This document shows positions 36,388-45,482 of a stretch of DNA of 64,000 nt, in pieces. This DNA is from Alcanivorax sp. S6407 (lineage in GTDB: Bacteria > Pseudomonadota > Gammaproteobacteria > Pseudomonadales > Alcanivoracaceae): positions 124,001 through 188,000 of the forward strand of contig NZ_JALKBH010000003.1 of the NCBI RefSeq assembly GCF_023016115.1, in the 5' to 3' direction. The notes under the pieces are model-generated. The model ran no database searches. It was not told the DNA's origin and worked only from the letters and a program-made list of their open reading frames with translations. Position 1 is the stretch's first letter; each line of letters begins with the position of its first letter. The position numbers were made by a program, and so were the translations under genes.

Positions 36388-36857
36388 GGTGCACCACTCC
36401 CACCCTTCCCGGTCAGAGCGGATGCCAGCCGGTCGCGGAAATTAGTGAACTTTTGCGCTTCTTCGGGAGAACTGCCGACAAAGCGCCTCTGCGCCTGCAT
36501 TGCCAGTTGCAACGATTGCCGGGCTCTGACCACCGAAAGGTTATACCAGCCGCGTGCCTGCTCAGGATCCAGTTCCAGACAACGCTCGTACATGGTGACC
36601 GCGGCATCGAGCTGGCCACTTCGGGCATAAATGTTCCCCAACCGAAACCAGGCCTGGTACAGCTCGGGGTTGGCGTCGACCAGCTGCTGATAATAGGATT
36701 CAGCCTCGGACCACAATCCATAGCGATAACTTTCTTCAGCCAGCGCCAGAGTATTCGACGTCTCCTCCTGGTGCTTCGAATTCGATGCGCTAGTGGCACA
36801 TCCGACCAGCAGGCTAACGGCCAGCAGCATCAATAATCTGTACATAACATCCCTCAT
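36384..36857 (-). CDS. tadD: TPR lipoprotein (TadD-like)
   Basis: 157 residues from the chosen start. The lipoprotein signal ends in LLVGC, with the lipid-carrying Cys at about 20. Two to three TPR units follow (AEESYRYGLWSEAESYYQQL, then AWFRLGNIYARSGQLDAAVT and ARGWYNLSVVRARQSLQLAM). TadD lipoproteins help localise the Tad secretin. The start at MRDV has AGAGG five bases upstream; MYRL four codons later is a possible alternative. It overlaps the DUF192 gene by about 40 bases. Confidence 0.8.
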   Translation of the reverse strand: MRDVMYRLLMLLAVSLLVGCATSASNSKHQEETSNTLALAEESYRYGLWSEAESYYQQLVDANPELYQAWFRLGNIYARSGQLDAAVTMYERCLELDPEQARGWYNLSVVRARQSLQLAMQAQRRFVGSSPEEAQKFTNFRDRLASALTGKGGSGAP

Positions 36858-37164
36858 CAAAACCTCTTGCCCGGGCCACGTTGGCCGCAAGCTCGATTAC
36901 TGTGTCTGCCTTGATTGCAAAGGCCATAGTCCAGGGCTTTAGTGACTCACAAATCCGCACAACCCTTCCCGACTTGTCGAGAAAAACCACATCAATGGGA
37001 AAGCGCATAAAGAACATGTGGATGGACCGGCAGCGGCGGAAAAACAGGCCTTTATCAACAGGTAAATGGCTATAGACAGTCAGTCCCAGAAACCGCTGGG
37101 AAAACGTCCTTGCCTCGGTCAGCTCCAGATCCGCGGCGGGATCTCCGTCGATGACCACCTTCAC
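36814..37164 (-). CDS. DUF192 protein in the Tad operon
   Basis: 116 residues matching the DUF192 family (FFRRCRSIHMFFMRFPIDVV, then IKADTVIELAAN). The family has a small beta-rich fold of unknown function and is usually exported, yet no signal peptide is seen here. The start is the GTG that overlaps the TGA of tadC (GTGA) with GGGAG eight bases upstream, so it belongs to the pilus operon. What it does there is unknown. Confidence 0.8.
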   Translation of the reverse strand: MKVVIDGDPAADLELTEARTFSQRFLGLTVYSHLPVDKGLFFRRCRSIHMFFMRFPIDVVFLDKSGRVVRICESLKPWTMAFAIKADTVIELAANVARARGFDEGCYVQIIDAAGR

Positions 37165-38048
37165 TGCAGGGTCTCCCAAAGCTTCATGCCAATCGGGAAA
37201 CCGATAACAATAAAGGTGGCGGGAAAAATGAACGCCACCAGCGGGAAGATCAGTTTTACCGGTGCCTCCATGGCTTTTTTCTCCGCCAGCTGGAAACGCT
37301 CGATACGACGCTGGTTGGCCTGGATCTTTAGCGTCTCGCCGATACTGGCCCCGGTTTTCTCTGCCTGGACCACCGCATTAACGAAGGTGTTGACCGAGTC
37401 GATATCAATCCGGTCCGCCATCAGACGGAGCGCATCAAAGCGGCCCATCCCCGCTCTCAGATCACGAACCACCTTGGACATTTCTTCCTTGAACGGGCCA
37501 TCAGGGCCCTTCTCCACCGCATGATTGATTGCCCCGGTAAAGTTGGTGCCGGCCTGAATACTCATGGACAGATAATCCAGATAGGTAGGTAACTGGCGAA
37601 CAATGCGGTCCCTGCGCTTGTTGGCCAACTCCCGGGACTTGAGCAAGGGCAGAATGAAACCCACCACCAGCGCACACAACACCCAGAACCAGTCAAACGC
37701 ATCGAGCATAAGAGCGCCGATCACGCAGCCCACGGCTGCCAGAATCCCAACTACCATCTGCAACCCCAGAAATTGTTGCGCATTGAACATGAAAGACTGC
37801 CCGGACTGGGCCAGCATCCGGTTACGTCTGGCCACCTGCTCCGCCTTCATGGCACCACCAAAGTAGTGGGCAAAAAAGGTAATCAGGGGCCATATCAACC
37901 TGAGCAAAGGCGGCAGGGGATCCATGAACTCCCGTTCATCCTGTTCCACCTCACTGAAAACACGGCGGAACGCCACGAACAGCACCACCAGCGAACAAGC
38001 CAGCAGCACCAGGGCTGCTACCGCATAGATACTCTGCATCTCAGACAT
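37161..38048 (-). CDS. tadC: Tad pilus inner-membrane platform protein TadC
   Basis: 295 residues of the GspF/TadC family: an N-terminal helix (about 7-27), two central helices (about 92-137), the cytoplasmic segment LSMSIQAGTNFTGAINHAVE, and a C-terminal helix (about 264-284, LIFPLVAFIFPATFIVIGFP). It forms the platform with TadB that is driven by the TadA ATPase. It overlaps tadB by eight bases. Confidence 0.9.
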   Translation of the reverse strand: MSEMQSIYAVAALVLLACSLVVLFVAFRRVFSEVEQDEREFMDPLPPLLRLIWPLITFFAHYFGGAMKAEQVARRNRMLAQSGQSFMFNAQQFLGLQMVVGILAAVGCVIGALMLDAFDWFWVLCALVVGFILPLLKSRELANKRRDRIVRQLPTYLDYLSMSIQAGTNFTGAINHAVEKGPDGPFKEEMSKVVRDLRAGMGRFDALRLMADRIDIDSVNTFVNAVVQAEKTGASIGETLKIQANQRRIERFQLAEKKAMEAPVKLIFPLVAFIFPATFIVIGFPIGMKLWETLQ

Positions 38049-38901
38049 CGATCGACACTATCTTCCGGATAAACCAGAAGCCCATCAGTTCCATCACCAC
38101 AATCAGGGCACAGGCGCCCCACCCAATATAGGTGGTGAAAAACTTGTCCACCGCATCCGGTTCGATCTGGGCAATGGCGAAGCCCACCACAAAAGGCAGC
38201 AATGCCATCACTGCTCCCTGCGCTTTACCCATGGCCGTTAATGAGCGGATCTTGCCTTCAATCTCGATCTTTCTGCGGATCGTATCGGAAAGCCGCTCCA
38301 ATACTTCCGCCAGGCTGCCGCCCACATCCCGGGCGATCTTCATTCCCGCTACAGTCATCTGCAGTTCGTCACTGGAAATTCGCTGCAGCATGTTGTCCAG
38401 GGACACACTGAAATCGACACCCATCTTCACTTCCCGAAGCAACAGGCCAAATTCCTGCTGAATCGGCCCCTTGGATTCCTGAACCATCAGTTCCAGCGCG
38501 GATGAAAGGTTGGAGCCAGCCCGTAGCATGGCGGCAATGGAAGACAAACCGTCCGGGAGAGCGAGATTGAATTTCTCCCGACGTTTGGCATGCAGAAAGG
38601 AATACACCACCCGAGGGGATGCGGCGAGAATGGCTGCCAGAAACACACTGAAAAACAGGTTGCCGCTGATCAGCCACACCAGCAGGGACGACACCAACAG
38701 CACCCAGAAACCAATCACCAGCAGCCGGGAAGGATCGATGAAGATGAACATGTCCGCCAGATTGGTTTCGGCGTTCATCTTGAAGTGGTCCTGATACTTG
38801 TGCAGTGCCGTGGTGAAGATCTTGTACGTCACAAGCGACAGTGCGAACACACTGATACAGAGCAGAACCAGAACAACCGCCAGACTAGAATCCATGGCCA
38901 A
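38041..38901 (-). CDS. tadB: Tad pilus inner-membrane platform protein TadB
   Basis: 286 residues of the GspF/TadB family, with an N-terminal membrane helix (about 6-28), a pair of central helices (about 58-95), the cytoplasmic GspF segment (LPDGLSSIAAMLRAGSNLSS...) and two C-terminal helices. It overlaps tadA by 17 bases and tadC by 8, showing tight coupling. Confidence 0.9.
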   Translation of the reverse strand: MAMDSSLAVVLVLLCISVFALSLVTYKIFTTALHKYQDHFKMNAETNLADMFIFIDPSRLLVIGFWVLLVSSLLVWLISGNLFFSVFLAAILAASPRVVYSFLHAKRREKFNLALPDGLSSIAAMLRAGSNLSSALELMVQESKGPIQQEFGLLLREVKMGVDFSVSLDNMLQRISSDELQMTVAGMKIARDVGGSLAEVLERLSDTIRRKIEIEGKIRSLTAMGKAQGAVMALLPFVVGFAIAQIEPDAVDKFFTTYIGWGACALIVVMELMGFWFIRKIVSIDV

Positions 38902-40564
38902 GATCCTGAGGTTGCTGAACGTTATTGAACAGGCGCATGTCTATCTTCACATTGCGCTGTCGCAGCCCTTCGATGAAGTCCGGCACATTCCCGGTAGAAA
39001 CGAACTCACCACTCACCTTGCCGTCGGCGCCATAGCCAGAGTGGGCAAAACGGAAGATTTCGGAGAGTTGAATCACCCCCGCTTCGATCCCGTTGACTTC
39101 AGTAATGCTGGTGACCTTTCTGGAACCACAGGAGAAACGGGTCTGCTGAACAATAATGTCGATGGCAGACGAAATCTGTTCACGGATGGCCTGCACCGGC
39201 AGCTCCATGCCGGACATCAGTACCAGCACTTCAATCCGCGACAGGCAGTCACGGGGGGTATTGGCATGGATGGTGGTGAGAGAGCCATCATGGCCGGTGT
39301 TCATTGCCTGAAGCATGTCCAGAGCCTCGCCACCTCGACACTCACCGACCACGATGCGGTCAGGGCGCATACGCAGACAGTTCTTCACCAGGTCACGGAT
39401 GGTGACCTCCCCCTTACCTTCCTGGTTCGATGGCCGCGCCTCAAGGGAAATCAGGTTGGGCTGATAGAGCTTGAGTTCGGCCGCATCTTCCACGGTGATG
39501 ATGCGCTCCCCGTCGGGAATGAAATTGGACAGCACGTTCAGCAAGGTGGTTTTACCGGAACCTGTCCCCCCGGAAATCAGAATGTTCTTCTTCTGCTCTA
39601 CCGCCAGTTCCAGGAACGCCACCATCTTTTCGTCCATGGAGCCAAAACGCAGCAAGTGATCGGACGTGAGCCGTTCCTTCATGAACTTACGAATCGTGAT
39701 ATTCGGCCCTTTCAGTGCCAGCGGAGGAATCACCGCATTCACACGGGAACCATCCTTGAGTCGCGCATCCACCATAGGAGAGCTTTCATCAATGCGCCGC
39801 CCCAGTGGCGAAACGATCCTCTCAATGGCCGAGATCACGGCAGAATCGTCAGTAAAGGTTACCTCGGATTTCTGTAATACCCCGGACTTCTCGTAGAAAA
39901 TCTCATCCCGGGAATTGACCATGATTTCGGAAATCGTCTCGTCCGCAATCAGCGGCTCCAGCGGCCCGAGCCCCACCGCTTCTGCCAGTACCTGGCGGGC
40001 CAGCTCTTCCCTGTCGATGTCGGCGTCCAGATCCGCCTGATCCTGAATGATTCTATCGACGGCTTCGGAAGTCAGTACCCGCAAGGCACTGTCATCCATC
40101 TCCGCCACATTGATACGGCGCAGGTCCATGTAGGTGACCAGAGAACGACGGATCGTGGCACGCCAGAACGCCATTCTTTGTGCCTGGGCACTGCCAGCCG
40201 TACTGATATCCGCATCATGAAGCACAGGCACGCTGTCTCCCGCGCTGCTACTGCTGCTGGCAACCTCAAGCCCCTCCGCATGGCACTGCAGGCGATAATC
40301 GCCAATGGAGATCGTATCCTCGCGTTTTAAAGGCCCATACTCGGTCACTCTGGCGTCGTTGACATAGGTGCCCGCCTTGTGGCCCTTGTCTACGATGAAG
40401 ACCCCGCCTTCACGAATTTCAAGCAAGGCATGGTCAGGACCAATCTTGCGTCCCACCATGGGGACCAGACTGGCGTCACTGCGACCCAACACATGCTGGG
40501 GGCTGTCACTGCGATAACTGCCAACCAGGGTTCCCTTGCGGGTTTTGACCAGGACATACAGCAT
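38885..40564 (-). CDS. tadA: Tad pilus ATPase with N-terminal FHA domain
   Basis: 559 residues. The N-terminal 95 or so residues form an FHA phosphopeptide-binding domain ([27 protein letters not shown]). The rest is the CpaF/TadA secretion ATPase: Walker [15 protein letters not shown], Asp box VEDAAELKL, Walker [21 protein letters not shown], and His box [13 protein letters not shown]. It powers pilus assembly. Usual TadA proteins are about 420-480 residues without FHA. No TadZ/CpaE gene is next to it, so FHA may take over a localisation or regulatory role, for which a Ser/Thr kinase would be needed. Confidence 0.92.
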   Translation of the reverse strand: MLYVLVKTRKGTLVGSYRSDSPQHVLGRSDASLVPMVGRKIGPDHALLEIREGGVFIVDKGHKAGTYVNDARVTEYGPLKREDTISIGDYRLQCHAEGLEVASSSSSAGDSVPVLHDADISTAGSAQAQRMAFWRATIRRSLVTYMDLRRINVAEMDDSALRVLTSEAVDRIIQDQADLDADIDREELARQVLAEAVGLGPLEPLIADETISEIMVNSRDEIFYEKSGVLQKSEVTFTDDSAVISAIERIVSPLGRRIDESSPMVDARLKDGSRVNAVIPPLALKGPNITIRKFMKERLTSDHLLRFGSMDEKMVAFLELAVEQKKNILISGGTGSGKTTLLNVLSNFIPDGERIITVEDAAELKLYQPNLISLEARPSNQEGKGEVTIRDLVKNCLRMRPDRIVVGECRGGEALDMLQAMNTGHDGSLTTIHANTPRDCLSRIEVLVLMSGMELPVQAIREQISSAIDIIVQQTRFSCGSRKVTSITEVNGIEAGVIQLSEIFRFAHSGYGADGKVSGEFVSTGNVPDFIEGLRQRNVKIDMRLFNNVQQPQDLGHGF

Positions 40565-40567
40565 GAT

Positions 40568-41908
40568 CTACTCCAGCAGCAGGGTGTCGAGTTCAGTATC
40601 GAGTTTGACTTCCTCGACATAGCTCTGAACCTTACTCACCAGGGCCTGATTGTCGTCATCTTCAACCTGAACAATGTGTGGAGTCACCATGATCAGCACC
40701 TCTGCTTCTTCCACTCGGTCATCCTTGCTGCTGAACAATCTGCCCAGGATCGGAATATCACCAAGGAAAGGCACTTTCTGGGTCTGGGATGAGCTGACAT
40801 TGGAAATCAGGCCAGAGACGACCAACGAATCGTGATTCTTGAGATTGATGGTGGTGGCGGTACTGCGATTAAGAAGACCGGGGATACCGTTTACCTGGAC
40901 GGCAGGGTCAATATTGCTGACCTCAGCCGCAAGGGAAATCATGATGTCTTCACCCTGCACCACTGGCGCGATATTCAGCAGAACACCGTAATCACGAAAA
41001 TCCACATTGGTGAAACCATCCTGGTTAATCACCGGGATGGGGAATTCACCACCAGCTTGAAATTCTGCAGTCGCACCACTACGGGCAATCAGTCTCGGCG
41101 CGGTAAGGATCCGTGCATTGCCTGCCTCTGCCATGGCATCAATGGTGGAAGTGATGCCTGTGGTGACCCCAAAATACTGCAGGGTGTCATAGCTGTTCAC
41201 CGGATAGTTGGCATTTTGCAGGGCATTGCGAATTTCGCCGGGCAGGCCATTTTGTGCCGGACTGATTACACCAAACACCGGATTGGTAGTCACCGGCGCA
41301 TGGACGCCATAGGCTGGACCAGCAATCTCGTTGTCCCACCTGACTCCCAGCTTCTGGATATCCTGGCGTTTGATCTCAACAATTTTGACATCCAGACGAA
41401 CCAGTTCTGCCTTTTCAAAACCGTCGTCACGTACCAGGTTAATCGCTCCCGGGAGCTGACCAATAATACGGTTGATGGTTTGGGTAAAATCGCTGGAAAC
41501 CCGGCCCTTGAAAACCAGGTTCTGGCCCATTTTCTCGACGGTAAGGCCATCCACATGGCTGGCCAGCTGCTCAGCCACCTTCATCTGACGATCCACCGGC
41601 AGCGGGGTCACAGATACCTCAAGAGAAACCTGCCGATCCGCCTCCTTCCACACCGATACCGTAGAAATACCGGGCTGGACCCCGATCAACAGCAGATTAC
41701 CGTCATCCAGTACCTTGTAGTTGACGACATCGGGATTACCCACCGCAACGCGGGTCACCGTCCCCAGAGTGAACGTTCTGGCCTGGCCGGCAAACAAATC
41801 CACATTCCAGTTAGCCGCTTGTGACAGCCCCGGTGTCAACACCCCAAAAACCAGTGACAGAAAGAGCAATACCTTTTGCACCGGAAAACACCTGGTTATT
41901 ACATCCAT
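40568..41908 (-). CDS. rcpA: Tad pilus secretin RcpA/CpaC
   Basis: 446 residues. The signal peptide (about 1-28, LLFLSLVFGVLTPGLSQA) is followed by a pilus-formation N-terminal domain (TRVAVGNPDVVNYKVLDDGNLLL...), a BON-like segment, and the secretin core (AMAEAGNARILTAPRLIARSG and VPFLGDIPILGRLFSSKD near the end). It forms the outer-membrane channel. The start at MDVITR has GGATGGA six bases upstream; an earlier ATG right after the rcpC stop has no ribosome site. Confidence 0.92.
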   Translation of the reverse strand: MDVITRCFPVQKVLLFLSLVFGVLTPGLSQAANWNVDLFAGQARTFTLGTVTRVAVGNPDVVNYKVLDDGNLLLIGVQPGISTVSVWKEADRQVSLEVSVTPLPVDRQMKVAEQLASHVDGLTVEKMGQNLVFKGRVSSDFTQTINRIIGQLPGAINLVRDDGFEKAELVRLDVKIVEIKRQDIQKLGVRWDNEIAGPAYGVHAPVTTNPVFGVISPAQNGLPGEIRNALQNANYPVNSYDTLQYFGVTTGITSTIDAMAEAGNARILTAPRLIARSGATAEFQAGGEFPIPVINQDGFTNVDFRDYGVLLNIAPVVQGEDIMISLAAEVSNIDPAVQVNGIPGLLNRSTATTINLKNHDSLVVSGLISNVSSSQTQKVPFLGDIPILGRLFSSKDDRVEEAEVLIMVTPHIVQVEDDDNQALVSKVQSYVEEVKLDTELDTLLLE

Positions 41909-41926
41909 GAAGAATCCATCCACCAT

Positions 41927-42829
41927 TTAATTCGAGCTTTGCGCGTCGTCATCCCACTGATGCCGCGCAAGGCTGTATACACGACCACTTTCAGCTGCCT
42001 GTTCCTGCCAGACACCCTCTTCCTGCCGGGAAATGACCTGGCTGCTGGAACTCAGAACTCCGCCGTTGGAGCGCCCGCCAGCAATAATCTCCACCCCATT
42101 ACCGTTACCCAGCTCATCACCGAAGCGGGCGACGCCGGTATCATCGGGATGTCTCAGAAGAAAGAAGACCTCTCCTTTTTCCTCAGCCGTGAGTACCGAC
42201 TGGATCTTGTCCACAGGAATACCGAGAGTGATCGAGTTATAGAGTGTGCCGTCGCCCTGCTGCCCCACGTCCGCAAGAGTACGCACCCCGGTGGCCAGAA
42301 CCGTGGCGTTATCGAGCAAGTTGATGATCGGAGGGCTGTCCGAGACATCGGACTCTTCACTATCGAGCAGCAACACAAGATCCACGCTGTCGCCAGAATT
42401 GATCATCCCTTCGATGGATTTCAGGGGGTCGGCTTCCAGGGTGACCGCTCGCTCTCCAGGCCTCAGCAACTCGGCAAAGCTGCCAGAGCCCGGAGCACCC
42501 GCGACAAAAGCCTGAATAAGGGGGGATCCAGACCGCATGGGCACCTTCAAGCGGAGTCCTTCAACGGCGCCAAAGGCATCCACTACAATGACACCGGACG
42601 GCAGATACTGGCCTGGCATATCCATCACCGCCATGTTGTGGGAACCAATAACGTCACCCGGGTACAAATCCGACTTGGCGACCACCACGGTGACGGGCTG
42701 CTCCATCTGGTTTAATTCCTGCCTCAACGCGGTTTCACGCTGCTCCAGGTAGCTGAATCCCAACCAACCGGCGAGAGCGGAAAGCCCCACTGCAACCACC
42801 AGCATGATGAGAGCGGCGTACTTTTTCAT
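41927..42829 (-). CDS. rcpC: Tad pilus assembly protein RcpC/CpaB
   Basis: 300 residues. An N-terminal membrane anchor (about 5-27) is followed by an SAF-type beta-clip (VTVVVAKSDLYPGDVIGSHN) and the periplasmic CpaB domain (RAVTLEADPLKSIEGMINSGDSVDL, shown by its ends). RcpC stabilises the secretin. AGGG lies eight bases before the ATG. It precedes rcpA as in most Tad loci. Confidence 0.9.
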   Translation of the reverse strand: MKKYAALIMLVVAVGLSALAGWLGFSYLEQRETALRQELNQMEQPVTVVVAKSDLYPGDVIGSHNMAVMDMPGQYLPSGVIVVDAFGAVEGLRLKVPMRSGSPLIQAFVAGAPGSGSFAELLRPGERAVTLEADPLKSIEGMINSGDSVDLVLLLDSEESDVSDSPPIINLLDNATVLATGVRTLADVGQQGDGTLYNSITLGIPVDKIQSVLTAEEKGEVFFLLRHPDDTGVARFGDELGNGNGVEIIAGGRSNGGVLSSSSQVISRQEEGVWQEQAAESGRVYSLARHQWDDDAQSSN

Positions 42830-42878
42830 TTGAAATACCCTGCTATTTATAATGGCTAACTAATCGAGAAACTCAGTT

Positions 42879-43085
42879 TCAATCCGGCACCGACATGGCC
42901 CATACATAGGATTCCTGATTCGCCTGGAAGGCGGCGATCAGCAAAGTCATTGCACTTTCACCGTTGAACACCGGTGCATACAGCGCGGCGATCAAAAAGA
43001 CTGTGGCGACGATATACTCCACATAGGCCTGCCCGCGCTGATGCCGTTTCAGACCCGACGTAGTTCTCGTAACACTGTGACTCAT
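42879..43085 (-). CDS. Second Flp/TadE-like minor pilin
   Basis: 68 residues. RGQAYVEYIVATVFLIAALY shows the Flp cleavage layout: Gly at -1, Glu at +5 and Tyr at +6, then a hydrophobic helix, and only about 30 residues of periplasmic tail. The start at MSHSVTR is preceded by GGAAGA; an ATG four codons earlier also exists. It lies 49 bases upstream of rcpC. It may be a minor Flp pilin or a TadF-type pseudopilin. Confidence 0.75.
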   Translation of the reverse strand: MSHSVTRTTSGLKRHQRGQAYVEYIVATVFLIAALYAPVFNGESAMTLLIAAFQANQESYVWAMSVPD

Positions 43086-43099
43086 CGTTTCTTCCATGA

Positions 43100-43777
43100 T
43101 TAATGAATAATCTCGACGGCAAATATGTGAGACTTGCTACCCTGTTGAGTGAGGACAATCTCCATTTCACGGTCATCCCTGGCGACTGTGAGAGCAGCAG
43201 CGCCTTTCTTGACATCAAGATTGCTCCTGACCACATTCCAGTGCTGACGCTGGTAATGCCCCATGTAGTAGCGATAGTTACTGGCAATGGAATGGCCGTT
43301 CTCGACCAGCAATGTGCGGGATCGACGACCTGAATCAGTGGCACTGATATCATTCACCACCAGCGAGTCAGGCAGCCGCGGGAAGCCTGTTCCAGGGTCA
43401 GGGGTTTTCTTGCTGACGGCACCCCAGTTGCTGATACCAATCTGCGCATAACCGGTGTTTCCCAGCTGGGAAACCTGAACCGTGACGTAGAACTTGTCGT
43501 GAGGGGCACTCAGGATCACCCACTGCCCCTGCTCATGCTCTTTGAACTCGATCTCTTCCTCGCGCCAAGTATTCCGATAGAAATCAAGCAGCTTTTGTCT
43601 GCCAGGAAGGTATTCAAAACTGAATATCTTCATGGGCACGCCATTGAAGACCATGTCCTCAGAAACCTGGGTCACGCTGACGCTCTCAGGCACGGGAACA
43701 TCTGGCCACCCTGAAGCATGTGTAATACTGGAAAGCAGCAGGCCAGCACAAACAAGAAATCGATTCACTAGTGTCAT
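43100..43777 (-). CDS. Secreted protein of the Tad locus, unknown function
   Basis: 225 residues with a signal peptide (MTLVNRFLVCAGLLLSSITHA, cleaved before SG) and a mixed alpha/beta mature domain without cysteines or known motifs. Residues 35-60 (MVFNGVPMKIFSFEYLPGRQ) suggest a small periplasmic domain. The start was set at MTLV; an earlier in-frame ATG would overlap the preceding gene. It sits between two pseudopilin-like genes, so a role in pilin handling is possible but unproven. Confidence 0.7.
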   Translation of the reverse strand: MTLVNRFLVCAGLLLSSITHASGWPDVPVPESVSVTQVSEDMVFNGVPMKIFSFEYLPGRQKLLDFYRNTWREEEIEFKEHEQGQWVILSAPHDKFYVTVQVSQLGNTGYAQIGISNWGAVSKKTPDPGTGFPRLPDSLVVNDISATDSGRRSRTLLVENGHSIASNYRYYMGHYQRQHWNVVRSNLDVKKGAAALTVARDDREMEIVLTQQGSKSHIFAVEIIH

Positions 43778-43785
43778 GATGTCAC

Positions 43786-44643
43786 TCAACGACAGGCAGA
43801 AGGGGTTGTAGAACCTGAATAAGTGGATAATCGCTGGCATGGCGCCACTTCAACATCCACCTTGCCAAACTCAAGATTGTCACTTCTGATTTCAGGAAAG
43901 AGGAAACCAACAAGGTTTAGGCCTGTCCTGATAACCCCGTTATCCAACAGATCAGTGGGAACAATGTTCTTTACACGGGATTTTGCCTGAACAGGGCTAG
44001 CGGCATTCCATGCGTTATCAAGCAAAACGTAATGGTGCTTCATGGAAAGATTACTGGCTGGAATCCAGTCCTGATCCGGATCTTCAAGGGGCATCGCGAC
44101 AGCAGCCTTGCGATAACCAGTGGTATCCAGATCCAAGCCTTGCACCACCAGTCTCATTCCACCTGAACCAAGAATCCCACCCAGATCTGCCTTCAGAGTG
44201 CTGGATGTTACGGCTGCACCGGTGGAAGATGTATTGGCACCTTTCGCTACAGTGTTGTATCCGGGCTTCTTCAAATAAGCGCTATACAACATGGGATCGA
44301 GTTTTGCCTGATCGGCGGAGCCCGGTGCCTGGTGATCCGTCCGGCTGTTAAATACATGATCCGGTTTGCCCATGACCCGGTAACGGGATTCCCATGCCAG
44401 CTGTTGATCGCTCTTGCTATGACCGGATCCCCCACCTGGCCAGGCGACTTTCTCCCAAGCGCTATAGCGCGCGGCTTCATAGGTCTTGTGGCGCAACTCG
44501 CCTGCCTTGGCGAGGTAAGAGACCCCGATAAAAGCAGGGACGAGAACAAAAATGGTTGCCACCAGAAAACCTACAAGGGACTGCCCTTGGGCCTTTCGTG
44601 ATAACTGATAACTTTTTCTCATCCTTGAGAGCTCGACAGTCAT
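43786..44643 (-). CDS. TadE/TadG-like pseudopilin with unusual cleavage motif
   Basis: 285 residues from the chosen ATG. The N-terminal QGQSLVGFLVATIFVLVPAF segment is placed like a TadE/Flp processing site, but the +5 Glu is Gly. A hydrophobic helix and a large periplasmic domain with only two cysteines follow. The start is uncertain because no good Shine-Dalgarno sequence precedes either MTVEL or MRKSY seven codons later. About 170 bases of AT-rich sequence separate it from the upstream lipoprotein gene. Confidence 0.72.
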   Translation of the reverse strand: MTVELSRMRKSYQLSRKAQGQSLVGFLVATIFVLVPAFIGVSYLAKAGELRHKTYEAARYSAWEKVAWPGGGSGHSKSDQQLAWESRYRVMGKPDHVFNSRTDHQAPGSADQAKLDPMLYSAYLKKPGYNTVAKGANTSSTGAAVTSSTLKADLGGILGSGGMRLVVQGLDLDTTGYRKAAVAMPLEDPDQDWIPASNLSMKHHYVLLDNAWNAASPVQAKSRVKNIVPTDLLDNGVIRTGLNLVGFLFPEIRSDNLEFGKVDVEVAPCQRLSTYSGSTTPSACR

Positions 44644-44810
44644 GTTAAAATTTAAGAACAAAAATAGGGGTAGCAGCAAAAAGCCACGCCCAAAATATAG
44701 ATAATTTAAATACCTTCACCCTAATTTATTATAAATTCAGCACCTAAGAGACCGCCGTTTTCAATAATAAAAAAAGACTCTGACAACTGAACAAAAGTCA
44801 GCATCTGACA

Positions 44811-45482
44811 CTAATCAAAACCCTTTGCACGGGCCAAAGCATTATCTATATAACTCAAAACTTTCGCATGAACCTCATTCCATTTAAGACTCGTGCTACC
44901 ATGAACGGTCATTTGATAAGAGATATGATAATATTCATTAAAACCCACAAGAAGACACTCACTGGTCTTTAAGGGAGCCCCGGAACAGACAGATACGAAA
45001 CCCTCATCGTTATCAACAAAATATGTTTTCTCCCTAATCGTACCGTCACTTCGAGTTTTTTTCTCTGTAAAAACCTTTACACTCTCACGATCTTCAAACG
45101 GGGTTTCCGAACTCGCTATTGAAATCCAGCTTTTTACATTCACATCTCTTTTGTCGACATAAATACTCATATAGGTGTTAATTCCTCCATTACATCCCTC
45201 CACTGCAGGGAGACAAAACTTCATATTCAACGCTTTAGGGTTTCTATATGGGTTAGTAAACGGATCAGGAGAAGTATCAGAATCCAAACACTCCTCTGAA
45301 ACAGCAATTTTTATAGAGTCATCACTGCCTGGGCCAGCAATATTTGAACCGTACCTATCAGATAACGCCATCTTTATCAGCTCTCCTTGAAGGCACCACC
45401 CATCTGGATCCTCATAACTTTTATCAGATGAGCACCCGACCATAATTATCAACACAACACACAATGACAGGTATCTCATCAC
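44811..45482 (-). CDS. Lipoprotein coupled to the Rhs gene; possible immunity protein
   Basis: 223 residues. The lipoprotein signal ends in IMVGC with Cys at 17, followed by SSDKS, so it should stay on the inner leaflet of the outer membrane or in the periplasm. The mature part has seven further cysteines (CLQGE, EECLD, FCLPAVEGCNGG, VCSG, SECLL), suited to disulfides. Its ATG overlaps the Rhs stop in ATGA, and like the Rhs tail it is clearly AT-rich against its neighbours. These traits are typical of a toxin-tip/immunity pair. No family was recognised, so immunity function is inference; a structural partner of the Rhs protein is the alternative. Confidence 0.75.
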   Translation of the reverse strand: MMRYLSLCVVLIIMVGCSSDKSYEDPDGWCLQGELIKMALSDRYGSNIAGPGSDDSIKIAVSEECLDSDTSPDPFTNPYRNPKALNMKFCLPAVEGCNGGINTYMSIYVDKRDVNVKSWISIASSETPFEDRESVKVFTEKKTRSDGTIREKTYFVDNDEGFVSVCSGAPLKTSECLLVGFNEYYHISYQMTVHGSTSLKWNEVHAKVLSYIDNALARAKGFD

